A stretch of DNA of 64,000 nucleotides. It comes from Leucosporidium creatinivorum (Eukaryota > Basidiomycota > Microbotryomycetes > Leucosporidiales > Leucosporidiaceae). Positions 9,816-18,980 of the stretch are shown piece by piece. Both the position numbers and the translations under genes were made by a program. Under the pieces are notes generated by a model. It was not told the DNA's origin. It was given only the letters and a program-made list of their open reading frames with translations, and did not search any database. Where the stretch lies: assembly GCA_001600635.1 (NCBI GenBank), contig BCKL01000008.1, forward strand, positions 777,770 through 841,769, read 5' to 3'. Numbering within the stretch: the stretch's first letter is position 1; each line of letters opens with the position of its first letter.

Positions 9816-11579
9816 TCACGATGCTGAGCTCGAGGCAGTAGCAAGGATCGTACAATCCTTCAACTCGGAGATGGTCGTTGTGCACGGGGACTTGACCTGT
9901 GGTGGGAGGCGGGGTTTGGAGAAGTTGAGGCGGGCGATCTGCTCCTCCGTAAGGCCTGCCATCCGGGCGACGTAGGGGAAGAGAGCGGATCCCAACTCGA
10001 AGACGATTGACGTCTCGTTCCAGGGGAGTCCGGTGATGATGGCGACGTTGCTGCGAGGGATAGTGTTGGACTGAAGGGCGGAAGCACCGTCGGCGAGGGG
10101 TGTAACAGGCTTGTATTTGCCCATGGTTGGATGGCGGTTCGGCTTAGGGGAGGCGAGAGGTTTGTGCGGGAGCAGTGGTTGGGAGGGAGCAGAGAGAGAG
10201 AGCAGCTGTTCGAGCTTGGAAGCAGAGCGGGAAGCAGCTGTACGCAAGCATGGCGTGGGCGAGAGACAGGCCGCAACTGAGTCGTTACCGTTCCAGGACA
10301 AAGGGCGGGAGCTGGAGCCTGCTGTAGGTGTCTGGAGCGTGTCCATGGCCCTTCCCGTCTGTACAAGACCACCTGGCTGCTGAGGCTGGTCCAGGGACAA
10401 ATCACAAGAGCAGAGATCGGAGGCGGAGAGCGAGCCGAGCACAGGGTCAAGGTGGGGGTCGGGAGGCGTGGGTGGGGACCAAGCTGTAGCGTAATAGTAT
10501 GCGGGCTGTAGCTTTTCATAGAGCACAGAAAAAGAGGAGCCAGCTGCCGCTGTTATGTAGTTGTTTGCGTCGGTCATGAGGAGGCCATGAAGCTCGGCGC
10601 TAAGGCGAGGGTCGGTAGATGTGCGGGACGAGGAAACTGTGGTGTTGGAAACGGCGGGCTGTAGCGTGTTGTGGAGCAGGATAAGTTTCGCGAGAGTTGC
10701 TGCTGCCCTGTTGACCATTAAGTTGGTGTCGTGAAGGGGGAACGGCTCGGCGAGGAAGTGGTTTGCAAGGGAAAATATTCGCTGTTCTCGTGGCTCTCCT
10801 TTGCATCTTTCGGGAGGGCGGGGGTCAAGCTCTGGGCTGTCATGAAGTGCTCTCACTTGCTGCTCTCGCACGATGAAGTGCTGTGATGTTCTGCAAAGTA
10901 GTTGATGTGCTCGCGCTCCACAGGCTGCTCGTTCGACGAGGGACACTGGGATGGGCGGCGGGGTGGTGTGGGCAGGTGTAGTTGATTCAGCAGGGTTATA
11001 TTCCGATCGCTTGAGCTGTCCTGACCTACTAGGCAGCTGTCTGTAGCAGAGAGCTCCGTTCGAGTGGGGAAGCCTTCCCTCCTTCTCTGTCGATGAGCTG
11101 GAGAGGTCGTCTTGTGTACCGAGCTCGGGGGCTGAAGCATTGTTGATCCCGAGCAGCGTGTAGTTTGGTACAGCTGCTGGGAGGGCCAGCCAGCGGGTGA
11201 GCCACTGAAGCGCAAGCATCTTGTGCCTTCGCTTGGTAAGGACATGAGGTGGTGGAGGGTGCGGGGAGAGTGAGGCTCTTCTGCTGTATTGGTATAGGGT
11301 AAGGCTAGCCTGCCTATAGGCGTGAGGTGAGGTGAGGTGAGGTGAGGTAGTGGTGAAGTCGAGTTGAAGTCGAAAGGCGACGCGCCGCCGCGCGTCGACG
11401 AGGGGAGAGTCGAGTCGAGGAGGGAGGAGTGGGAGGGGAAAAGAGCTGAGGGAAGATGGTGAGGTGGAAGTGGGAGAGAGGAGGGTGGAGAGTGAGGGAG
11501 TGGAGAGGGAAGGAGTAGGAGCACCTTGGATCGAAAGACGAGACCCTCCGCTCGGCTCAACAGCGCCGAGCAGCCTCAT
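9816..11579 (-). CDS. Long unrecognised ORF in the transposon region
   Basis: A 587-codon frame is open from 11579. The first 130 or so codons are low-complexity Pro/Ser/Leu, including a (TCACC)n run opposite the GGTGA repeat at 11327-11350, and are probably not coding. A better start is near MLALQWLTRWLALPAA (about 11222). Later parts look protein-like, such as NVAIITGLPWNETSIVFELG and MAGLTEEQIARLNFSKP. I recognise no domain. It lies upstream of LINE-A in the same direction and could be its ORF1 start, or a different element, since an LTR fragment lies between. I assign no function. Confidence 0.35.
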   Translation of the reverse strand: MRLLGAVEPSGGSRLSIQGAPTPSLSTPSLSTLLSPTSTSPSSLSSFPLPLLPPRLDSPLVDARRRVAFRLQLDFTTTSPHLTSPHAYRQASLTLYQYSRRASLSPHPPPPHVLTKRRHKMLALQWLTRWLALPAAVPNYTLLGINNASAPELGTQDDLSSSSTEKEGRLPHSNGALCYRQLPSRSGQLKRSEYNPAESTTPAHTTPPPIPVSLVERAACGARAHQLLCRTSQHFIVREQQVRALHDSPELDPRPPERCKGEPREQRIFSLANHFLAEPFPLHDTNLMVNRAAATLAKLILLHNTLQPAVSNTTVSSSRTSTDPRLSAELHGLLMTDANNYITAAAGSSFSVLYEKLQPAYYYATAWSPPTPPDPHLDPVLGSLSASDLCSCDLSLDQPQQPGGLVQTGRAMDTLQTPTAGSSSRPLSWNGNDSVAACLSPTPCLRTAASRSASKLEQLLSLSAPSQPLLPHKPLASPKPNRHPTMGKYKPVTPLADGASALQSNTIPRSNVAIITGLPWNETSIVFELGSALFPYVARMAGLTEEQIARLNFSKPRLPPQVKSPCTTTISELKDCTILATASSSAS

Positions 11580-11585
11580 CCCGAC

Positions 11586-11977
11586 CTAATCCCTGTCCTC
11601 GAGTCGAGCCATGATCCTCTCCTCGACGAAAGCGGCGAGCTTGGTAGCGTCGCGAATGCAAGAGCCATCCCGCGCAGCCCAGCGAGCGTCGTGGAGAGAT
11701 TGGAGCGAGACGGCGACGAAGAGGCGAAGGGCGTGTTGGTCGGTCTTGGGGAGGGAGGAGCGGAGGGTGGGGAGGCCGAGGGTAATGTCGGAGGGGGTGA
11801 CCTCGAGGAGGGGAGGAAGGACAAGGAAGAGGCGGGCAAAGACGGCGTTGAGGGAGGTCCAGAGCGAGGCCGACCACTCGCAGCCGAAGAAGTAATGCTC
11901 GACCGTCTCGATGATCTCTGTTGGGCAGTGGGCGCAGAAGGCATCATCTGCTCGCTCCTGATGGACGAGTTTTTGAG
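11586..11977 (-). pseudogene. LINE-C: C-terminal fragment with zinc knuckle
   Basis: The minus frame contains CAHCPTEIIETVEHYFFGC followed by EWSASLWTSL, the usual CxxC...ETxEHxxxxC...W signature of the RT-associated zinc-binding domain in LINEs. About 100 further codons follow to a TAG at 11586-11588. Nothing of the RT remains on its upstream side; the sequence changes near 11980 into LINE-B, which runs the other way. It is a different family from LINE-A, judging by the knuckle sequence. Confidence 0.65.
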
Positions 11978-11989
11978 GTGTTGACGTGT

Positions 11990-13423
11990 GCCAATAGGAT
12001 TGTGCAACTCTAATTTGCGCTCGGGTTCAGCGATGTCGCCAACCTCCGCCACGCCTCCCAGCTCTATGAGCGCGCAAGTGGGAGTTGTATCAATGACACC
12101 AAGTCATTTCTCTACCCTCTTGGAGCGCTTCGAGACGACGCTCGGCCGAGCTGCGAGGGCTGGAGGATCGAGCGGGCGCCGTTTCGTTACCTTGGAGTGC
12201 AGGTGGGGGTCGGCGTGAATCGGGAGGAGGAGTGGACGGTCGCGCGAGTAGTGTTGAGCAGGATGCTCAGGTCACCACTTCCACCTCATCATCGGCTTCA
12301 GCATTGCCCTCTCTCTCCCTTCCTTTCGACCTCCGTTCGAGTCCGAGCGCGGCAACCTCTCATCCTCCTCACCTTTCGCTCTACACGCTCTCTCCTCGCT
12401 CAAGTAGCTCATCAGAGCATGTATCAGTCTCTACTCCAACTTTGGGACAGCGAGGAGGAGTTTTGGGATGGGAGCCCCTATCGGACTTAGGCGGATTTAA
12501 GTCCCCGGCGTGGGCGCTCACTTGGCTTTCTCTTCAGACTCTGTCTGATCGAGTACATCGCCAGGTGAGTTTGTGTAGCTAGTCTTTGATGCATTGAGAT
12601 TCTGGCTGATCGAGTACATCGCCAGTCCTCTGTACCTCTATACACCCGTCTTCTCGCCGACTTCGCCTTTGCATCGACCCTCGCCCCCCCTCGGCGCACA
12701 CACTACGACTACACGACTCCCTCGACCGACGCCTCTCTTCTCTCCTCGTCCAACTCCGATCCGGTCGCTCCCACCTACATGCAGACCTCTTCCGCACACG
12801 CTCTTCTCCGACTGACTCGTGCGAGTGCGGCGGGAGGGAGACGCGCCAACATTTCCTCCTCTCCTGCCCACTCTACTCCACCGCACGCAGCTCTTTACGT
12901 CGAGAAGTAGGCAAGGACACCATGGACGTCTCAGTGTTGCTCAATACGCACACAGACGCGGTGCTGAGGTTTGCGATGGCGACTGGACGCTTCCCTCGCT
13001 ACCATTCGGGGAAGCTGGAGATGGATCAGCGGAGGAAGAAGGCCGAGGCTCAGGGATGAGTGGAAATCGAGGTGAGTTGCACTGAGGTCTCTCTACATTT
13101 GTGGAGAGGAGAGGACGAGCAAGGTGGATGAAGTGAGGAGTTGGGCAGAGGGGGAGGGACTTGGCGCGTTTGAGCTCGAGGCCGAGGCAGTAAGGTGATT
13201 TTGGTCAGAGGTCGAGTCTTGATGATGATGAGATGAGTAGCTTCTCGATGGTCTCTTGTAGACACCCAGGTCACCCACCACACTTTTACAGTATCTGCAC
13301 CCTTCCAGGCCTTAGCCACCCCCCTCCTCCTCCTCCTCTCCGCTTTGTCTACTCATATAGGTGGTCTCAATGGGCGAAAGCTTGACATAGACTGAAACAC
13401 GATAAACTAAACTAAACTAAACT
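11990..13423 (+). mobile_element. LINE-B: 5'-truncated LINE with solo LTR inside
   Basis: Two coding pieces flank the LTR at 12252-12642. The left piece (about 12029-12251) encodes late RT sequence, SGSCINDTKSFLYPLGA and WRIERAPFRYLGVQVG, typical of LINE RT ends. The right piece (about 12650-13059) encodes LRSGRSHLHADLFRTRSSP and the knuckle CECGGRETRQHFLLSCPLY, ending with TGA at 13057-13059. A 3' untranslated region of about 360 bases then closes with four TAAAC units at 13403-13423. A short-repeat tail instead of poly-A is known in several LINE groups. The copy is dead: the 5' part is missing and an LTR sits in its coding region. Confidence 0.7.
12252..12642 (+). mobile_element. Solo Copia LTR inserted in LINE-B
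   Basis: This 391-bp block begins TGTTGAGCAGGATGCT and ends CCTCTATA. It matches the 392-bp LTR at 18589-18980 in inverted orientation at roughly 95% by eye, including the internal duplicated block. No internal region is attached, so it is a solo LTR, presumably left by LTR-LTR recombination. I see no clear 5-bp target duplication. The similarity between the two copies suggests a fairly recent fossil compared with the diverged fragment at 9292. Confidence 0.8.
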
Positions 13424-15480
13424 AGGCATGCCTTGGGTCTGGAAGAAGCAGGAATCTTCGTCATCGGCGCTCCTCATCCTCGGCCACTGGGTGGACTCGG
13501 AGGCGCTCACCATCACCCTCCCTGCCAACAAGAAGCAGGAGTTCGTCACCGCCGTCTCCTCCTTCCTCTCCCGTCGCGACAGGCCGCCTGTCATCGACTG
13601 GCAGCGGATCGCTGGCTACGCGCAATGGGCTTGCTACACCCTCCCCTTTGCCAAGTTTGCCCTCCAACCTCTCTACGACAAAATGGCAGGCAAGTCGAAG
13701 CGCAACGCTGGCATCCCCATCAACGTCAAGGTCCGTCGCTCGCTTAGCTGGTTCGTCGCTGAGCTCCTCTCCTCCCCTCCTCTCTCGCTCCTCGACCCTG
13801 CCCTCGACGAGTGGTCCCCTTCCGACGCCGACATCGAGATCCACACCGACGCTTGCGGCTCGAGCAATACCTTCGACCTCCCTGGCCTCGGCTTCGTTGT
13901 CCTCCCAACTCGGCGCTCCTCCTCCTCTCCTCCTTCCGCAGCGCTCCGCTTCTACCATCGCGCGCCGGCTGCGCTAGGCAACATCCAGATCATTGAAGGC
14001 CTTGCCGTTGCTTCTGCCATCGCCTGGATCCTTAAAGCTCGCCCGGCAACTCGCAGGATTCTCATCCGCACCGACTCGGCACCCGTCGTCTACGGCTTCG
14101 ATGCCGGCTCAGGCTCGGCGGCAATGAAGGCGCTCGTCTGGTCAACCTACCTCCAGCTCCAGTCTCATCGGATCCACCTTTGTGTTTGTCACATCGCTGG
14201 AGTCAAGAACATCATCGCCGACGCCCTCTCCCGTTGCCATCCTCTCGTCCTCGCCGATGAGTACTCCTCTCTCTCTTGGTTCTCTCCCCCGGCCTGGGCG
14301 TTTGGGAGAGCTCTCCAATGAGTACTCGTTGGCCTGCTGAGAAGCAAGGAGTGACCTTCGCCTTGCCACTAACTCGCCCCTTCTTCCCCGCACCTCCCAA
14401 GGCCCCTCCTCTCTCCCTCTCCCGCCTTCAGGACCTTGCCGTCCACCTCACCAACCATGCCATTGAGCCTTCGACTCCTCGAGGCGTTTCTTACGCCTTC
14501 AAGCACTGGGAGGCCTTTGTCCGCACCTACAAGCTCTCGGCGACCCCCTCGGCTGACTCACTCGTCCTCTTCATCGCCTACCTCTCCTGCCAACTCCACT
14601 CTATTGACAAGGTCCTCTCCGCGCTCGCCTTCCACTTCAAGCCCATCATGCCCGGCTGGGAGAAGGTCCGCTCGAACCCTCGTGTCCTCCTNGCGCTTCG
14701 GGGCTCGCTCAAGCTCACCGCCGTCCCCATCAAGCGCTCCCCACCTCTCCTCCTTTCACATCTCGTCGCGTTTGCTTCCTCTACCCTCGCGTCGTCTCCT
14801 CCCTCCCACGACAGCATCCTCGCCCTCGCCATCGCCGTCATCGGATTCGGCGCACTTCTTCGCCTCGGTGAGATTGTCGAGCCTTCGCACTCTGGCGACC
14901 GAGACCCACGGAAGTACATCAAGCGCTCCTTGGCTCGCCTCGTGGGGCTCAAGGAGTTCCACTTCCACCTTCCCTACCAGAAGGCGGATCGCTCCTGGGG
15001 CGGCTCAGACGTGGTCATCGTCGCTGAGAACTCTCCGCCGGCCTTCAACCTCCTCGGGGTTGTCGCCCTCTACCTTCGCTCTTGCGACAGGTTGCATCCC
15101 TCCAACCCTTATCTTTTTATCCGCGCCGACGGCGCCCTCCCGCCTCGCAGCTGGTTTCTCGACCGGCTTCCCCTTCATGCTCCTCTCGTCTCGGGCCACG
15201 GCTTCGAGCGGGAGGGGACACCTACCTTGCCTCCATTCGCACGTCATCATCCTTCATCAAGCGCATGGGACGCTGGACGTCGGACTCTGCATGGCAAGAC
15301 TATCTCCGAGATCAGCCCGCCCTCGCCGCCACCCTTCACCGCCTTCACCTCTCGGAGCGCCGGCGCTCCTCCTCAGCAACGGATCGATTCCCTCGCTACT
15401 ACGCCCAAACACCTCCTTCGACTTCCACCTCTCCATCGTCTTCGGATTGGGTCGGAAGCAGGCGGGGCGGGTAGAGGAGA
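13424..15480 (+). mobile_element. Tyrosine-recombinase retroelement fossil (DIRS/Ngaro type)
   Basis: The left part (13428-14321) carries the end of an RT (HWVDSEALTITLPANKK) and an RNase H with IEIHTDACGSS, an IIEGLAVASAI helix, IRTDSAPVVYG and KNIIADALSRC. The right part (from about 14400) resembles a tyrosine recombinase (IGFGALLRLGEIV; a GRW-type motif lies further on in another frame). RT-RNase H followed by a tyrosine recombinase is the DIRS/Ngaro layout. The element is incomplete and broken, with a few breaks. It abuts the LINE-B tail on its left. Its right limit is not clear. Confidence 0.65.
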
Positions 15481-16200
15481 TTGGGGTGCAGAGTTGGAGT
15501 GGTTGATGAGGGGATTTGGAGCCGAGGAGGAGGAGGAGGAGGGAATGGGAAGGGAGGGAGGAGAGACGGGCTGGGAGAGCCAAGGAGGGAGGGGAGTGAG
15601 GAGGGTGGTGTGTAGGAAGGAGGGTAGGAGGATCATGGGAGAGATGAGTTGGAGGAGTGGGAGTGACTTCAAGCAGCGGAGGTGGACGAGGGAGGAGGTC
15701 AGGTCTGGAGGGGCGGGGGACTTGGGCGGGCGGGAGCGCAGACAGAGGGACCATCCTCACCACATCACTTTACCCCCGCGCTTTTACTTATACACATTTC
15801 ACGCTCTCTTTTGTGCACCGCTTCTTAGTGTTATTTTTGGTAGACTACATGGGCCTTAGCCGCCTGAAGGTCGAGGAAACAAGATACATTCATTCATTCA
15901 GTCTTCTCTCCTCACTCGTCCTCCTCGATACCCACATACCTTTGTTCTTCGCATCTCTCGCACCTCGTTCTCCTCGCAACCCTCGCATCACTCGCATCCT
16001 CCTCGCAACACTCATCGGCCTCACTTCGCCGCTGGCGGCTCGTTCGTCTCCCTCCATTTCGATCTTCCATCACCACTCTTCCTTCTTTGACATACACCTT
16101 TGAAATTTCCTTCCAGTACAGCTCATTGAAATGTACAGCAGGCCGCCCAATTCAGCTACATCTCCCGCCTCGCGTCGTGAACGGCTTCAACGAGATTGGA
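15481..16200. other. Spacer between retroelement fossils
   Basis: No gene is supported. The left half is purine-rich (GGAGGAGGA runs at 15520-15720). The right half has imperfect CTCGCA and CATTCATT repeats (15888-16010). It may include non-coding termini of the tyrosine-recombinase element, but I found no repeat that proves this. Confidence 0.4.
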
Positions 16201-16490
16201 GTGAGGAGTTGGGCAGAGGGAGGAGGGACTTGGCGCGTTTGAGCCCGAGGCCGAGGCAGAGAGGTGATTTTTGGTCAGAGGTCAAGTCTTGATGATGACG
16301 ATGAGTAGCTTCTCGATGGTCTCTTGTAGACACCCAGGTCACCCACCACACTATTACAGTATCTGCACCCTTCCAGGCCTTAGCCACCCCCTCCTCCTCC
16401 TCCTCTCCGCTTTGTCTACTCATATAGGTGGTCTCTATGGGCGAAAGCTTGACATAGACTGAAACACGATAAACTAAACTAAACTAAACT
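16201..16490 (+). mobile_element. LINE-B family 3' end, second copy
   Basis: This block matches 13133-13423 along its whole length at roughly 95% and ends in the same TAAAC repeats. Since the first copy is the 3' untranslated region of LINE-B, this one is best read as a severely 5'-truncated insertion of the same family. It abuts Copia-1 integrase sequence at 16491. The sequence left of 16201 does not continue the Copia element, so a plain insertion with target duplication is not visible. Confidence 0.65.
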
Positions 16491-18588
16491 CGGTCCTCAG
16501 ATTTTTGAGCTTCTTTCCGGCCGCTCGCTCGGTTGCCTCGACGGAGCGCTTGAACGCGGCGAAGGCGTTGCTCTTCTTCTTGAGGAGCTCGACGTGCAGG
16601 AGGCGTGAGTGGTCGTCGACGAAGGTGATGGCGCAGCGAGCTTGACCGTGCAAGGGCTTGTTGAAGTCGAGGAGGTCGGAGTGAACGAGGGCTAGAAGCT
16701 CACTCGCTGTCTTCTTGTTTGCGGGGAAGGATAACTGTGTAGCTTTTGCTTTAACACAGGCATCGCAGTTCGTTACCGCTTCGAGGCTATCAGAAGTATC
16801 ATTGAGCTTCAGGCCGCGAACGAATCCTGAGCTCTCAAGCCTCTTCAAGGATGAAGTTGGTCGGTGGCACGTGCGGAGGTGCATCATCAGCGCGTCCGTC
16901 TTCGTAGACGTCCGGCCAACAAGCGCAAACGAGGTAGACTCACTAAGGGGGACGAGGTCGAGGACGATGAGGCCGGCGCGGATGACTCCCTTGGTGATGA
17001 TTCCGCGGTTGGGCTTCTCGATGATGGCTCCCGTCTTGGTGATCTTGATCTCAACGCCAAAGGTCTCGGTGAGGACGGCGGTCGAGATGAGGGTGTAGGC
17101 GAGCGACTTGACGAAGAAGACGGTGCCGAGCGTGACGATCTTGCCATCGGCGGTGCGAAGGTCGAGGGTTCCGACCTTGGTAGCATGCGCGCCGGGGATG
17201 ATGCCGTTGATCTCCATGGGCTTGATGTCCCTAATGTTGCGGAGGATGGATGAGTCGTCGGTGAAGCAGACCGAGGCTCCACAGTCAAGGATGATCGCTC
17301 CGTCGATCTTCTTGACTCCGGCTCCGACTCCGACGAGGGCGCCGGCTCCGTGCGTGTAGCCGAAGTTGCCGAAGTCGGCAATGTGCGCCGATCCTCCGTC
17401 GTTGTCAGAGGAGGAAGTCGAAGCGGCCGAGTTGGACTTGAGCTTGGTGATGTTGGCGCTGGCGCCCTCCTTCTCCTTGGCCTTCTTCTTTGCCTCGTAC
17501 CTGGCCTTCCTAGCGACGGCGAGCTCGAGCTGCTTCTTCTCCTTGTTGGGGTGCTTGCAGTCTTCGAGCCAGTGGATCTGCTTGCAGGCGGGGCACGGGC
17601 CGGGAGGTGGGCCGCGGTCGGACTTGCCCGAGCGCGACTTGGACTTGTTGGCAATGAGGGCCGAGGAGGATCCGCCGTCGTCGCGTTTGCTGGTTTTGAT
17701 GACCGCCTCCCTGATCGACGAGAAGAGGTCCGCGAGCGCGGGGAAGGTGATGACGTTGTTGGCGACGGTCGACTTGGTGGCAAGGAAGATCTCGGTCGTG
17801 TTGGCGAGCGAAGGGGGGAGACCATGCATGGCGAGGATGAAGACGAGGTTGTCGAGGGTGAGTCCCTTTGTCTTGGCGAGCTCGAAGGTGGACTTGAACT
17901 TGCGGGTGAAGGTGTCAACGTCCTCAACGCTCGGCGACTCGCCGAGGTCGATCTTGAGGAGCTTGGTTGTCACCACTTCGAGCGAGGAGGCCGAGGGAGG
18001 GTTGTAGGCAAGGTTGAGGGCGTCCCAGATCTGCTTGACCGTGTTGGCCGCCTCGGGGATGACCGTCTCGACTCCTTCGGCGAGGGAGCTCGTGATGAAC
18101 GTGCAGAGGTGCTCCTGGCGCATGTTCCAGATCTTGCGGTCGGCGTCCTCCTCGTTGGTGCCTGGGCGAGCGTCGCTGATGAAGAGGTTGGCGAGCGCGG
18201 GGCCGGTGATCGACTTGATTTTTCGCGCCCAAGGCATCCAGTTGGTCGGTCCCTTGAGCTGCTGGCTCTCAGGGAGAGGGTTGTAGGAGGGTGGGCGGTA
18301 GGTGATGACTGTTTGGTCGGGCATGATGTGCTGCTGCTGCTGTAGGCGAGCGCGACAAGCTGAGTGGCAAGGAAGAGGGCGAGACGCGCGTGGAAGCTCG
18401 TGGAATGTGCCTNCTGTTCCTGCCTTTTGGAGGGCTCCTCGAGTCGGGGACTTGTCGAGGGCTGGAGAGACGGTGTAGGAGAGTAGGAGCGAGCTTGTAC
18501 TGTAGCGTCCTAGGTGCTCCTGAGCGAGTACTAGTCTTGACCAATTAGGAAGCGTCTGATAGGCTCAGCGCGTTTGGGCTCAATAACC
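16491..18588 (-). mobile_element. Copia-1: leader, gag, protease and integrase start
   Basis: An incomplete Ty1/copia-family fossil. Directly after the LTR the minus strand reads GGTTATTGAGCCC (18588-18576), close to the complement of the anticodon region of initiator tRNA-Met, the internal primer type known from Drosophila copia. The gag starts at 18324 (MPDQTVITYRPPSYNPL). A CPACKQIHWLEDCKH knuckle follows, then an aspartic protease region, the GAG-pre-integrase H/C motifs and the start of the integrase core (FVDDHSRLLHVELLKKK). No further pol is present, and a LINE-B 3' end adjoins it. It looks comparatively young. Confidence 0.75.
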
Positions 18589-18980
18589 TATAGAGGTACA
18601 GAGGACTGGCGATGTACTCGATCAGACAGAGTCTGAAATGCATCAAAGACTAGCTACACAAACTCATCTGGCGATGTACTCGATCAGACAGAGTCTGAAG
18701 AGAAAGCCAAGTGAGCGCCCACGCCGGGGACTTAAATCCGCCTAAGTCCGATAGGGGCTCCCATCCCAAAACTCCTCCTCNCTGTCCCAAAGTTGGAGTA
18801 GAGACTGATACATGCTCTGATGAGCTACTTGAGCGAGGAGAGAGCGTGTAGAGCGAAAGGTGAGGAGGATGAGAGGTTGCTGCGCTCGGACTCGAATGGT
18901 GGTCGAAAGGAAGGGAGAGAGAGGGCGATGCTGAAGCTGATGATGAGGTGGAAGTGGTGACCTAAGCATCCTGCTCAACA
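18589..18980 (-). mobile_element. Copia LTR shared by Copia-1 and Copia-2
   Basis: The LTR runs from TGTTGAGCAGG (18980) to CCTCTATA (18589) on the minus strand. A run of seven Gs, fitting a polypurine tract, lies just upstream of its start, after the RNase H end of Copia-2. The tRNA-Met-like primer site of Copia-1 lies just downstream of its end. It thus serves as 3' LTR for one element and 5' LTR for the other. A 27-base block is duplicated inside (18603-18629 and 18664-18690), as in the solo LTR at 12252. One N (18781) lies within. Confidence 0.75.

Noticed and set aside
13133-16490. The 290-bp direct repeats as LTRs of one element
   Set aside because: The left copy is continuous with a LINE coding end and both finish in a TAAAC tail, which fits LINE 3' ends better.
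17350-18345. Plus-strand frame of 331 codons opposite Copia-1 gag
   Set aside because: It is the shadow of the gag frame; the composition (Glu/Gly/Arg/Val) is that of the complement, and no domain is present.
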